From Actinoplanes sp. N902-109 (GTDB lineage: Bacteria > Actinomycetota > Actinomycetes > Mycobacteriales > Micromonosporaceae): DNA of 64,000 bases. The DNA is taken from assembly GCF_000389965.1 (NCBI RefSeq), contig NC_021191.1:8309501-8373500 (forward strand), given 5' to 3'. Shown one piece after another: positions 26,417-34,642 of the stretch. The translations under genes and the position numbers were made by a program. The stretch's first letter is position 1; each line of letters begins with the position of its first letter. The notes beneath the pieces are model-generated. The model was not told where the DNA came from and searched no databases. It worked only from the letters and a program-made list of their open reading frames with translations.

Positions 26417-26595
26417 GGTCGTCCTTTGGCCATCGAAGCGGGCACGGGTCCGGCGACCGGCCACGTCGACCGGAGCTTCTGCTTCTGCTGACGAGAACGA
26501 GCAGGCGAGCACAGCGACGGTGGCCACCTGGCGACCTTGACCCAAATGCGGGGTGGCTCCACCTGAACGGATGAGCCGCGATGACCGAAGGGGCA

Positions 26596-26630
26596 CCGGC
26601 CCGAGCCACCCGCACGGCGGCTCGGGCCGG
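26596..26630. terminator. terminator hairpin, 12 bp stem
   Basis: CCGGCCCGAGCC (26596-26607) pairs perfectly with 26619-26630 across an 11-base loop. It lies 18 bases past the stop of the DUF397 gene (minus strand), so it probably ends the XRE-DUF397 transcript. Confidence 0.7.
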
Positions 26631-26648
26631 CCTCTTGACCAGCGGGTG

Positions 26649-26846
26649 TTACAGGTCGAACTCGCCGGCCTTGGCGCCCTCGATGAAGGCCTGCCATTCG
26701 GCGTGGGTGAACAGGAGGGTGCCGCCCTGGCGGTTCTTGGTGTCGCGGACGGCTACTGCGGCCGGGAGGTTGGTGGTTACCTCGACGCAGTTGCTGTCGA
26801 TGCCGCTTCGGGTGCTTTTCTTCCAGTGGGCGTGGGAGAGGTCCAC
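26649..26846 (-). CDS. DUF397-domain protein
   Basis: 65 residues matching the small DUF397 family: WKKSTRSGIDSNCVEV, AVAVRDTKNRQGGTLLF and WQAFIEGAKAGEFD are its standard blocks. These cytoplasmic proteins are typically paired with an XRE/DUF5753 regulator in actinomycetes and affect development or antibiotic production in some species. GTG at 26846 with AAAGGA upstream, 14 bases after the regulator gene. Confidence 0.9.
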   Translation of the reverse strand: MDLSHAHWKKSTRSGIDSNCVEVTTNLPAAVAVRDTKNRQGGTLLFTHAEWQAFIEGAKAGEFDL

Positions 26847-26860
26847 GGTTGGTCCTTTCG

Positions 26861-27706
26861 TCAGAGTGAGCGGATGAGTTTTGTGGTTTCGGCGGGGCTC
26901 AGGGCCTGGGCCACCAGGCGTTGGAAGATCCAGCGGTAGCGTTCGACGTCGGCTTGGCCTTCGAGGAGGAGGCCGCCGCTGGTGCTCTCGGTGTAGACGA
27001 GGGCCGGGTCGTCGTGGGGGAATTCCATGACGACGAAGGCTCCTGGCATGCCCGGGTGGGCGCCCGCGTGATAGGGGATGATCTGCAGCGTCACCGAGGG
27101 TGACTCGGCCACCTTGAGCAGGTGGTCGAGCTGTTCGCGCATCACCGCTTCGCCGCCCACGGTGCGGCGGATGGCTGCCTCGTCGATGACCGCCCAGAGG
27201 CTCAGGGCGGCGTCTTTGTGCAGGGCTTCCTGGCGCCGGCGGCGGACCTTGATGCGTTGGTGCACACCCTCGTCGGTCTCGCTGGGGCGCATGCTGCGGA
27301 TGACTTCCTGGGTGTACGCCTCGGTCTGCAGCAGCCCGGGGATGTACGAGCTCTCGTAGTTCTGCAGGCGGTTGGCCTCCGACTCGAAGCTGATGTACGT
27401 CTGGTAGGCCGCCGGCAGGCCGGGTTCGTAGTGTTGCAGCCAGTCGAGCTGGCGGGAGTCGCGGGACAGCCCGACCAGCCGTTCCCGTTCCGCCTCGTCG
27501 TCGACGCCGTACAGGTCGAGCAGCGCCAGCAGGGTGCGTTTCTGGGGGCGCACCCGGGCGCTTTCGATCCGGTAGAGCGTGGCCGTGTTGATCCGGGTCT
27601 TCTCTTCGATGGTCTCCCGGGTCTGCCCGGACTCCGCTCGCAGTCGGCGCAGCTCCGCGGCCAGCCTGCGGAGCCGTGCGGTCGGGGCCTGCCTGGTTGC
27701 CGGCAT
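26861..27706 (-). CDS. XRE-family regulator with DUF5753 domain
   Basis: 281 residues. The N-terminal helix-turn-helix spans about residues 12-68 (LRRLRAESGQTRETIEEKTRINTATLYR); the rest is the DUF5753 ligand/partner domain, recognised by YIPGLLQTEAYT, VIDEAAIRR and a closing SPAETTKLI. This is the usual DNA-binding partner of DUF397 proteins. ATG at 27706 with AGGAGG about 10 bases upstream; a GTG/ATG further upstream (27728) is possible. Confidence 0.85.
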   Translation of the reverse strand: MPATRQAPTARLRRLAAELRRLRAESGQTRETIEEKTRINTATLYRIESARVRPQKRTLLALLDLYGVDDEAERERLVGLSRDSRQLDWLQHYEPGLPAAYQTYISFESEANRLQNYESSYIPGLLQTEAYTQEVIRSMRPSETDEGVHQRIKVRRRRQEALHKDAALSLWAVIDEAAIRRTVGGEAVMREQLDHLLKVAESPSVTLQIIPYHAGAHPGMPGAFVVMEFPHDDPALVYTESTSGGLLLEGQADVERYRWIFQRLVAQALSPAETTKLIRSL

Positions 27707-28288
27707 CCCTTCCGGTCCTCCTCTCATCGTTCCGGCACCAGGGCGGTGACCTGCCATCGGGGCTTCTGCCTTGCTCTCGCATCCGGAATTCATGCATCCT
27801 TACCCAAGGCTTGTCGTGTGACTAGATGACGAGGGTAACCCGGTGCATGGTGCACAGCGCAAGAGCGGCGGGCGAGATCGCCGAAAACCGCGGGGCCGCG
27901 GGGCATCACCCGTCCGGGATCATCCGGTCGGGTGCCGCTTGATGATCAAAGTCGTGGAATCGGCACACGGACGCCCGATCTCCGGATGCATCCTTGCCGC
28001 GTTTTCCCCTGTGAGACGCCGGACGCAGCTGCGAATGCGGCGGCGGCTCGCCAGATCTAGGGAGCGCCCGTGTACCGCTGGAATTCCGGCTGACCGCCGG
28101 ACCTGGACGCCTGCCGGCTGTCGAACCCGGCAGGTGGCTGGAGGAGGCTCGCGGCCGTGTCGTGGCGTGCTCGCGAGCCGGTGGACTCCCGGTGGCCAGA
28201 AAACGCCGGGAGCCCGCGCTGCACACAGTGAGGTGCCGCTGCCGCACGCATTTCCCCGCCCCCGGGAAAGCCGTTGTGCGGGCTGCGG

Positions 28289-28331
28289 GCCGGGGTTCCC
28301 GCCGCCCCACGCAAGCGGCGGGAGCCCCGGC
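28289..28331. other. long hairpin, possible sRNA end or terminator
   Basis: Positions 28289-28305 pair with 28315-28331 (17 bases, one G-U wobble) over a 9-base loop. No gene ends nearby on either strand, so it may close an unannotated small RNA, or be a relic of a lost gene. Confidence 0.5.
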
Positions 28332-28595
28332 GCAGAGGTTGCACGAGCGAGGTGCTACTCGGATGTCTTGCCTGATCAAAGCCCCTGCCAGGGTCGGTCG
28401 CACCGGCCGGGGCAGTGGTGATCCATGCAGTCTGCCTCCTGCTTTCATGCTGGCGGGGTAACCCGGTGGGAGCGGATCGCGCGATTGTTCCGGCGGTTTT
28501 GCCGCACGGTCATCCGATCACGCGATCGCCCTTGGTCGGGGAATGTGGTGTTGCACTGTCCTGCCTCCACCAGGACGGATCGCACACCGATTCCC

Positions 28596-28629
28596 GCGCC
28601 CCCGGTCGCGGTCCGGCGACCGGGGGCGC
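28596..28629 (+). promoter_or_regulatory. leader hairpin, candidate transcription attenuator
   Basis: GCGCCCCCGGTCGC (28596-28609) pairs perfectly with 28616-28629 over a 6-base loop, followed by a short T-run (CCTTTTCG). It lies only about 15 bases before the AGGAGGA ribosome site of the gene at 28659. A terminator-like stem here could switch the exported-protein cassette off, or protect its mRNA 5' end. Confidence 0.55.
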
Positions 28630-28658
28630 ATTCACCTTTTCGCAGGAGGAACGCCCGC

Positions 28659-29150
28659 ATGCACAGGTTCAGCAAGCGCTCGTTCGCCATCGGCGGCACC
28701 GGACTGGTCGTGCTCGGGGTTGCCGGCGCGGCCTGGGCCGCCTGGAACCTCTCCGGGTCCGGGGACGCACAGGCCAGAGCGGGCAGCGCGGTCACGCTCA
28801 AGGTGACCAGCGCCGGCCTGGCGGCGGACGGCCTGACCCCCGGGAACCCGACCACCGTGCTGCTGACCGTCGAGAACCGCAATGCTTTTCCCGTACGGAT
28901 AACCGATGTTGATCTGACGCAGCTGGCCTCGCCGACGCCGGGCTGTGACGCGGCGGCCAATGTGGAAATCGTCGACGACGCCCCGCTGCCGCAGGACGCG
29001 ACCGTGCCGGCCGGCAGTGCCGATCGACCGGCGACCGCGCGGCTCGCGTGGGCCGGCCCGGTCCGGATGGTGAGCGATCCCGCCGATGCGTGCCAGGGTG
29101 CTTCGTTCACGTTCACCGTGCACCTCGATGCCGTGAGCGCGGCCGCTTAA
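28659..29150 (+). CDS. exported protein, first of two 163-residue paralogues
   Basis: 163 residues. A signal peptide (FAIGGTGLVVLGVAGAAWA) leads into WNLSGSGDAQARAGSA, the same WxLxGSG...AGSA block as in the next gene. The mature part looks like one beta-sandwich: TVLLTVENRNAFPVRITDVDL resembles an immunoglobulin-like or SipW/TasA-like strand pattern, with two cysteines (PGCDAA, DACQGASFTF). A strong AGGAGGA sets the ATG at 28659. Family unknown to me; probably a surface or matrix protein. Confidence 0.75.
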   Translation: MHRFSKRSFAIGGTGLVVLGVAGAAWAAWNLSGSGDAQARAGSAVTLKVTSAGLAADGLTPGNPTTVLLTVENRNAFPVRITDVDLTQLASPTPGCDAAANVEIVDDAPLPQDATVPAGSADRPATARLAWAGPVRMVSDPADACQGASFTFTVHLDAVSAAA

Positions 29151-29197
29151 CCGGATCGGCCCCCGTACCTGATCGAAGCAAAACCGGAAGGATGGGC

Positions 29198-29689
29198 ATG
29201 CGCAAGCTCGACCGTCGCGGCAAGGCGATCCTCAGTGTCGCCGCCGCCGCTGCCGTGATCGTCAATGCGGGCGTCGCCTGGGCCTATTGGACCCTGGACG
29301 GGTCGGGCAGCGGGGTGGCCGTGGCCGGTTCGGCCGTGGAGCTCAAGCTGCAGGGCCGCTCCGACGACAGCGCGCCCCTCTATCCGGGCGGGACGTCGAA
29401 CCTGACCGTCACGGTGACCAACCAGAACAACTTCCCGATCAGGATCACGACGCTGAGCCCCGGCGGGGCGGTGACCGCCGACGACGCGCACCGCGACGCC
29501 GGCTGCCGCAGCACCGGGGTGGACATCCGCGCCGAGCTGCTCAAAGTCGACTGGGAGGTGCCGAAGAACACGATCGGCGTGTTCTCCGTGCCGGACGGGC
29601 TGCGGATGACCAACGCCTCGGACAGCGCGTGCCAGGGCGCCACATTCACCATTCCGGTGCAGGCCAACGGTCAGAGCAGCGCGACGTGA
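29198..29689 (+). CDS. exported protein, second 163-residue paralogue
   Basis: 163 residues, clearly related to the preceding protein: signal peptide, WTLDGSGSGVAVAGSA, NLTVTVTNQNNFPIRITTL, a DAGC cysteine and SACQGATFTIPV in matching places. The two probably arose by tandem duplication. ATG at 29198 with GGAAGG upstream; another ATG at 29192 lies too close to that site. The stop overlaps the next start as GTGA. Confidence 0.75.
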   Translation: MRKLDRRGKAILSVAAAAAVIVNAGVAWAYWTLDGSGSGVAVAGSAVELKLQGRSDDSAPLYPGGTSNLTVTVTNQNNFPIRITTLSPGGAVTADDAHRDAGCRSTGVDIRAELLKVDWEVPKNTIGVFSVPDGLRMTNASDSACQGATFTIPVQANGQSSAT

Positions 29690-30324
29690 GGCAGCGGCGG
29701 GCGACGGCGCTGGTGGCCGGGACCGTGGCAGCCGTCGCGGCGGCGGGCAGCGGGGTCGCGGCGTACGGCGGATGGAATGTCGGTGGCTGGTCGCCCACCT
29801 TCACCGTGCACGCGGTCCGGATCCCGCGGATGTTGCCGCCTTCCGCGCAGCTCGGCACGGATGTGGCCGGGCCACGCATCGGGTGGGAAGCCATCGTGGG
29901 ACAGGCACCGGTGCAGCGCTACGTGGTGACCCGGCACCTCGGCGCGATCAGCGCGGTCGCGTGCGCGGTCGAGGCACGCGCGACGAATTGCGTGGACCGG
30001 CACGCGCCGGTCGGGCGGGTCCTGACCTACACGGTCGCGGCGGCGTGGGGCACACACTGGTCCGGGGTGGACAGCGCGCCCAGCGTGCCGGTGCTGGTGC
30101 CGGGCGCGGCAGCTCCTCTTCCGGTGATCCGGGCCTCGGCCATGCCGTCCACGTCGGCGGTCGTCACGCCGAACCCGGCCAGCACGAGCGAGTCGCCACC
30201 GCCCTCCCCGGCACCGTCGCGGACGCCTCGGCCACCGCACCGGCACGACCACGACGATCCGGAGCCGTCGGCCGCCGTCCCGGCGGTTTCCGGCGGACCG
30301 GCCGGTGAAGCCGTACCCGGTTGA
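29686..30324 (+). CDS. exported beta-sandwich protein with Pro/Ser-rich, His/Asp C-terminal tail
   Basis: 212 residues from a GTG that overlaps the previous stop (GTGA). An N-terminal hydrophobic segment (LVAGTVAAVAAAGSGVAAYG) serves as signal or anchor. Residues about 30-135 look like a fibronectin III-like domain (VAGPRIGWEAIVGQAPVQRYVVTRH, LTYTVAAAW) with one cysteine pair. The last 70 residues are a Pro/Ser/Thr linker with a short charged patch, PPHRHDHDDPE, which might bind metal. Third gene of the cassette; function unknown. Confidence 0.7.
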   Translation: MRQRRATALVAGTVAAVAAAGSGVAAYGGWNVGGWSPTFTVHAVRIPRMLPPSAQLGTDVAGPRIGWEAIVGQAPVQRYVVTRHLGAISAVACAVEARATNCVDRHAPVGRVLTYTVAAAWGTHWSGVDSAPSVPVLVPGAAAPLPVIRASAMPSTSAVVTPNPASTSESPPPSPAPSRTPRPPHRHDHDDPEPSAAVPAVSGGPAGEAVPG

Positions 30325-30469
30325 GGTGAGCCGCGTCGAATCGAGAATTTGAAAGACTTTTTGTCATGTCGCAACACCTAAACAAACAGACATTCCCCGG
30401 CACCGCGCGTTCACCGTTATCAGCTGCCCGGGCAATGCATTTGTGCTGCCGCATACATAGGATCGAAAC

Positions 30470-30772
30470 ATGACGCCGTCCGGTTCCATCGCTCTGCAGC
30501 TCGCGCTCTCCGTGGTCATGGTCATTTTCACCTCGTACATCGCGGGTCGCGTGCACCAGTGGTACCGGCACGGTTTCGAGCGGGACGTCGCCTACCGTGA
30601 GGGCTACGACCAGGCCTCGCACACGCTGTTCCAGCTCGCCGTGCGCAACCACCCGGCAGCATCGGCATCGCCCCAGGTCAACCGGCCGGGCACCGCCCAG
30701 GTGCGCGCGGTCGTCCCGATCCACCAGCTCGCCGAGACGGCGGCCCAGCACGGCCCGCTCCTCCGGCAGTAA
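30470..30772 (+). CDS. small single-helix membrane protein, paralogue A
   Basis: 100 residues: one N-terminal membrane helix (IALQLALSVVMVIFTSYIA), then GRVHQWYRHGFERD and AYREGYDQASHTLFQLA, a block repeated almost exactly in the next gene, and a variable Pro/Ala tail. No known family recognised. The soluble block is probably cytoplasmic. ATG at 30470 with AGGAT upstream. Confidence 0.7.
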   Translation: MTPSGSIALQLALSVVMVIFTSYIAGRVHQWYRHGFERDVAYREGYDQASHTLFQLAVRNHPAASASPQVNRPGTAQVRAVVPIHQLAETAAQHGPLLRQ

Positions 30773-30833
30773 GCACCCAGAGCACAACGGCCGCTGTGCG
30801 GGGGCATGCGGCAGCAGGAAAGGTCGCCACATC

Positions 30834-31178
30834 ATGACCGTGCCCGGCAACAGCCTCATTCAGGCCGTGTTCGCCCTCGCGTTCGTCATCGCCAGCGGTT
30901 ACGCCGCCGGCCGTATTCATCAGTGGTACAGACAAGGGCTCGACCGCGACGAGGCCTATCGCAACGGATACGACCGGGCTTCGCATTCCATGTTCGACAT
31001 GGCCATTCGCAAGCGCAGCGAGCAGCCCGCCGACATCACCCCGCCGGTCGACAAGCCGGCCCGGCAGCGCCGTGCCCACCTGGTCGGGCACGCGCGGCGC
31101 CGGATCGCCGCCGAGGGCACCCCGTCGGTCGCGGGTCGCCGGCGCCGGCGCGCTCACCGCGACCAGAATGCGGACTGA
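30834..31178 (+). CDS. small single-helix membrane protein, paralogue B
   Basis: 114 residues: one membrane helix (LIQAVFALAFVIASGYAA), the conserved GRIHQWYRQGLDRD and AYRNGYDRASHSMFDMA block, and a long Arg-rich tail that could bind nucleic acid or lipid head groups. AGGAAAGG precedes the ATG at 30834. The last 25 bases overlap the convergent monooxygenase gene. Confidence 0.7.
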   Translation: MTVPGNSLIQAVFALAFVIASGYAAGRIHQWYRQGLDRDEAYRNGYDRASHSMFDMAIRKRSEQPADITPPVDKPARQRRAHLVGHARRRIAAEGTPSVAGRRRRRAHRDQNAD

Positions 31179-32353
31179 CCCGCGGAGACCGGCTCGTCCC
31201 ACGCGATGCGATGCCGTTGCTGCTCGCCGAGCGTGCGTTCGGCGTTCATCGCGGTGCGCAGGAGCATCCTCATCAGCACCGGCAGCACCAGGCGGGCGGC
31301 GGCTCCCGGGGCCTTGCGGTGGTTGATCCGGGCCGCCTGCCGGGCGATCTTCTCGACCCGGGGACGGCGGAGTTTCTCGTACGCGGGCAACGCCTCGGCC
31401 AGGGGCAGATCGCGCAGGCACCGGGCAAGTTGGACGGCGCTCTCCATGGCGAGTGACGCACCCTGACCGGAGCTGTTCGACGGGGCGTGCACGGCGTCAC
31501 CGGTCAGCACCATCCGGCCGCGATACCAGTGCGGCACGCTCGGCATGATTTCCAGCCCGCCGCTGACCACCAGACTGGCCGCGCTGGTGCTGCGGATCAG
31601 GGCGCCACCGGGGTCGTCCTCGCCGTACGTGTCACGCAGCACGCGCAGCCACTCCTCCGGCGGCGTCTCGCGGGCCTCGGTGATCCGCAGCGGGCGGGGC
31701 CAGGGCAGGTTGGCGCCCCAGACCGTGCCGCCGCCGGGCATCGGCCAGAACAGGTAGTAGCCGCGGCGTCCGAACGCGAACGTCAGGGTGCCCGGCTCAG
31801 CATCCACCTCGTGCGCCGCGACGCCCTCGAAGCCGAGCACGCCGGTGAACCGCGGGTGTGGCGCGTGCGGATCGATGATGCCGCGTACGGCCGACCGCAC
31901 CCCGTCCGCACCGATCAGCACGTCCGCCGCGAGGGTGCTGCCGTCGGCGAGGGTGGCGATGACCTGCTCACCGGTGTCGTGGGCGTGCACGAGCCGTTTG
32001 CCGTACCACAGCGGAACCGGGGCCGCGTTGGCAGCGAGCGCAGCGTGCAGGGCCGAGCGCTCGACCAGGTGCAACGGCGGCAGGTCCGGCAGCACCGGTA
32101 GCTCGACGCCGCTCCGGCCGAAGGTCAGGATGCTGCGGCGCAACGGCGTCGCGTGCGCGGCGACGGCCTCCCGGGCGCCGACGACGCCGAGGGCGTCCAG
32201 GCCGTTGGGCGCCAGCGCGATCCGGCCGCCGCGTCCGCCGGACGGATAGGCTTCCACGACTGTTGCCGCGATGCCCGCCTTGTGCAGTGCCGCTGCGGCC
32301 ACCGGACCGGCTATGCCGCCGCCGACGACCAGCGCGGTGCGAACTCGGGTCAT
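31154..32353 (-). CDS. FAD-dependent monooxygenase (group A, PHBH fold)
   Basis: 399 residues with the three class motifs: dinucleotide-binding VVGGGIAGPVAAAALHKAG near the N-terminus, the DG motif ADVLIGADGVRSAVRG near 150-165, and the GD motif MVLTGDAVHAPSNSSGQG near 285. These enzymes hydroxylate aromatic or polyketide-like substrates with NAD(P)H and O2, or inactivate drugs such as rifampicin and tetracyclines. The PadR-type gene upstream overlaps by 4 bases (ATGA), so it is likely the regulator of this enzyme. Substrate unknown. Confidence 0.85.
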   Translation of the reverse strand: MTRVRTALVVGGGIAGPVAAAALHKAGIAATVVEAYPSGGRGGRIALAPNGLDALGVVGAREAVAAHATPLRRSILTFGRSGVELPVLPDLPPLHLVERSALHAALAANAAPVPLWYGKRLVHAHDTGEQVIATLADGSTLAADVLIGADGVRSAVRGIIDPHAPHPRFTGVLGFEGVAAHEVDAEPGTLTFAFGRRGYYLFWPMPGGGTVWGANLPWPRPLRITEARETPPEEWLRVLRDTYGEDDPGGALIRSTSAASLVVSGGLEIMPSVPHWYRGRMVLTGDAVHAPSNSSGQGASLAMESAVQLARCLRDLPLAEALPAYEKLRRPRVEKIARQAARINHRKAPGAAARLVLPVLMRMLLRTAMNAERTLGEQQRHRIAWDEPVSAGQSAFWSR

Positions 32354-32961
32354 GCTGTGCCTCCTGGTGGTTGCCTTTCCTGGAAGGCCCGCCAGTCGGC
32401 GAGGCCGGGGAACGTGCCGGTTTCGAGCCCGGCCAGCAGCGCCTCGATCCAGTCCGCTTCCGCCACCCGGATCGCCATGTCGTACTCGGCTTCGATGAGG
32501 AACAGCCGCGGCACCTCACGTCGGTGACGCGCCAGGGCCGCACCAGCCGCAGCGATGCCCTCGCGCAGCCGGGTGAGCCGATCGCGCAGCAGGGCCGTCG
32601 CCTCGTCGGGGTGCAGCACCGCCAGCACCGACAGCCCGGCCCGGAAGCGCGGGTGTTCCGCGGTGGGCCAGGCGATCAGCTCGCGGATCCAGTCGAGCAG
32701 CTCGGCCCGGCCGGCGGCGGTGAGGCGGTAGACCGTGCGCTCCGGGCGGCGCCCGTCGCGCTGCGTGCCGACCTGCTCGATCAGCTCATGCCGGGCGAGG
32801 TTGCGTACGACCGTGTAGAGCGAGCCCCACTTGATCTCCATGTCCTCGTCCTTGCCGCGTTCGCGCAGGACAACGGCCATCTCGTACGGGTGCATGGGCC
32901 GTTCGACCAGCGCCGACAACACCGCGAGGGCCAGCATGCTCGCCACCTTGCGCCGCTTCAT
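32350..32961 (-). CDS. PadR-family transcriptional regulator
   Basis: 203 residues: an N-terminal winged helix (LALAVLSALVERPMHPYEMAVVLRER, then IKWGSLYTVVRNLARHELIE and RTVYRLTAAGRAELLDW) and a C-terminal helical dimerisation domain. PadR proteins repress nearby detoxification or efflux genes until a phenolic or drug ligand binds. Start taken as ATG at 32961; an in-frame GTG at 32970 is possible. An inverted repeat 15-44 bases upstream is the likely operator. Confidence 0.85.
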   Translation of the reverse strand: MKRRKVASMLALAVLSALVERPMHPYEMAVVLRERGKDEDMEIKWGSLYTVVRNLARHELIEQVGTQRDGRRPERTVYRLTAAGRAELLDWIRELIAWPTAEHPRFRAGLSVLAVLHPDEATALLRDRLTRLREGIAAAGAALARHRREVPRLFLIEAEYDMAIRVAEADWIEALLAGLETGTFPGLADWRAFQERQPPGGTA

Positions 32962-32975
32962 GCCGGTCACCGTAA

Positions 32976-33005
32976 TACTCGCCTACAAGTAAACGCGAGC
33001 GAGTA
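32976..33005. promoter_or_regulatory. inverted repeat, candidate PadR operator
   Basis: TACTCGC (32976-32982) and GCGAGTA (32999-33005) form a perfect 7-base inverted repeat with a 16-base spacer, about two helical turns between arm centres. It sits just upstream of the PadR gene in an AT-richer patch, the expected place for autoregulation of the regulator-monooxygenase operon. Confidence 0.5.
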
Positions 33006-33192
33006 AGACAGCACCGCAAGGATCAGCCCGGGCCGTAGCCAGCGCCGGACGGAATGCGGAACACCCGCTCAGCCGGAGTGCGGCACGCTGCAGCAGCGTC
33101 GGGAAGGAACCGGCACAGGAGGAAAAGGTGCCCGGCGGGTTGCGGATGGCCGCCACGGGCCGGCGCTCACCCGGTCCGGGTGGTCGGGCACG

Positions 33193-33666
33193 TCAGTCAG
33201 GAATGATCAGCGGTTGCACCGTACGGGAGCTGCTGTCGTAGGTGCGCGCCGAGACGGCCTGGCCGGAAGCCTCGCCGAGGGTCCGCGGGTAGCCCGCGGG
33301 ATCGGTGCGCAGCGCGAGGCTGACGTGCGGGATCCATGCCTGCGGGGCGTGCAGCGGATTGCGCTCGGTGCCGTCCAGCGACTGCCACACCGCCAGGTGC
33401 AGCGCCCGTAGCTGCGGGGTGGGCCGCACCCGCCAGGCGACGTTGCGGCCGAGCGTGAGCACGTCATCGAGGACGATGTCCAGGGGCAGACCCGAAAGGG
33501 GCGCGCCGAGAATTGGCACATCTGTGGTCGCCAGGGTGATGTGCGGGCTGTTGGTGGCGTGGGTGTGCGTGGCCAGGCTGCGTAAGCCCTGGTCATGCAG
33601 GTGCTGCCAGACTCCGCGCACGATTTTGTCCAGCTGTGGGTTGAGCAGCAGTTCGACGGTGTGCAC
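33193..33666 (-). CDS. 2H phosphoesterase / 2'-5' RNA ligase family protein
   Basis: 157 residues with two HxT/S motifs, PHITLA and PHVSLA, about 80 residues apart, the paired active-site histidines of the LigT/2H phosphoesterase superfamily. These enzymes cleave or join 2'-phosphodiester bonds in RNA or cyclic nucleotides. The GTG at 33666 has GGGAG at proper spacing; the GTG at 33693 lacks one. It is divergent from the sigma factor gene at 33798, with about 130 bases between. Confidence 0.75.
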   Translation of the reverse strand: MHTVELLLNPQLDKIVRGVWQHLHDQGLRSLATHTHATNSPHITLATTDVPILGAPLSGLPLDIVLDDVLTLGRNVAWRVRPTPQLRALHLAVWQSLDGTERNPLHAPQAWIPHVSLALRTDPAGYPRTLGEASGQAVSARTYDSSSRTVQPLIIPD

Positions 33667-33797
33667 ATCACTCCCAGGTATTAATTGCCCCACAGCAAAC
33701 TAGTTCGGAAGCCCGGCGGAGCACTAATGTCAGACAACTAGATGGCTGCCTGGGTTTTCCGCTGCGGGCAGACACAGCCGGGGAGGGCAACCGAGGC

Positions 33798-34565
33798 ATG
33801 ATCGAGACTCTCACGTTCGCCGAGCAGGACGCGCGGGCCACCGAGTTGATGGACCGTTTCTGCCGCCTGCCCGACGGGCACCCGCGCCGCGCGGCCGCCC
33901 GGGAGCGGGCCATCGAGGCATGGCTGCCGATGGCCCGGCACCTGGCCCGCCGCTACGCCGGACGCGGTGAGCCGATGGACGACCTCGTGCAGGTCGCCGT
34001 CGTGGGTCTGATCAAGGCCGTCGACCGGTACGAGCCCGGGCGGGGCACCGACTTCGCGGCGTTCGCGATCCCCACGGTGGTCGGCGAGATCAAGCGGCAC
34101 TTCCGGGACCGGACCTGGTCGGTACGGGTGCCGCGGCGGCTGCAGGAGCTGCGCCAGGCGATCAGCGCGGCGGCGAGCACGCTGACCCATGACCTCGGGC
34201 GCTCCCCCACCGTCGCGGATGTCGCCGCGCACCTGGGCGTCACCGAGGAAGAGGTGATCGAGGGGCTCGAGGGCGCGCGCGCCTACCGGGCGACCTCGCT
34301 GTCCACCCCGGTCGGTGCGGGCGAGACGGCCGAGCTGGGCGATCTGCTGGGCGGTGCCGACGAGGGTTACGCGCTGATCGAAGCGCGGGTGGCCCTCAAG
34401 CCGGCGCTGGCGACCCTGAGCGAGCGCGAACGCACGATTCTCACCCTGCGGTTCTTCGGCAACCTCACCCAGTCGCAGATCGCCCAGGAGGTCGGGATCT
34501 CCCAGATGCATGTCTCCCGGCTGATCACCAAGTCTCTGGAAACCTTGCGCGAGCACCTCAGCTGA
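33798..34565 (+). CDS. SigB/SigF/SigG-type alternative sigma factor
   Basis: 255 residues with regions 2, 3 and 4 of group-3 sigma-70 proteins: LARRYAGRGEPMDDLVQVAVVGL and DFAAFAIPTVVGEIKRHFRD (region 2), RSPTVADVAAHLGVTEEEV (region 3), LSERERTILTLRFFGNLTQSQIA and MHVSRLI (region 4). It steers RNA polymerase to stress or development promoters and is normally held by an anti-sigma partner, but no RsbW-like gene is adjacent. ATG at 33798. Confidence 0.9.
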   Translation: MIETLTFAEQDARATELMDRFCRLPDGHPRRAAARERAIEAWLPMARHLARRYAGRGEPMDDLVQVAVVGLIKAVDRYEPGRGTDFAAFAIPTVVGEIKRHFRDRTWSVRVPRRLQELRQAISAAASTLTHDLGRSPTVADVAAHLGVTEEEVIEGLEGARAYRATSLSTPVGAGETAELGDLLGGADEGYALIEARVALKPALATLSERERTILTLRFFGNLTQSQIAQEVGISQMHVSRLITKSLETLREHLS

Positions 34566-34583
34566 GGTTGCGAGAATAGCGGA

Positions 34584-34623
34584 CGCGCCGCCGCACGTAA
34601 CAGAGCGTGGGCATGGCGGCGCG
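34584..34623. terminator. candidate bidirectional terminator
   Basis: CGCGCCGCC (34584-34592) pairs with GGCGGCGCG (34615-34623) over a 22-base loop, between the convergent sigma factor (ends 34565) and DUF4407 gene (ends 34643). The loop is long, so this is moderate evidence. Confidence 0.45.
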
Positions 34624-34642
34624 CCGGAGTGACATCGTAGCG

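Larger units (their letters stand above)
27707..28658. other. 950-base non-coding stretch with two strong hairpins
   Basis: No convincing gene: open frames are short, run on both strands and lack ribosome sites. Contents: the promoter of the XRE gene at the left; a 13-base exact direct repeat, GGGTAACCCGGTG, at 27833-27845 and 28456-28468; a 17-base-stem hairpin (28289-28331); and a 14-base-stem hairpin just before the next gene (28596-28629). The right part is probably a long 5' leader. I could not match it to a known riboswitch class. Confidence 0.6.

Noticed and set aside
28440..28660. Known riboswitch (cobalamin or cyclic di-AMP type) in the leader
   Set aside because: A GGGTAACCCGGTG string recalls parts of some classes, but the other conserved boxes of those riboswitches could not be found.
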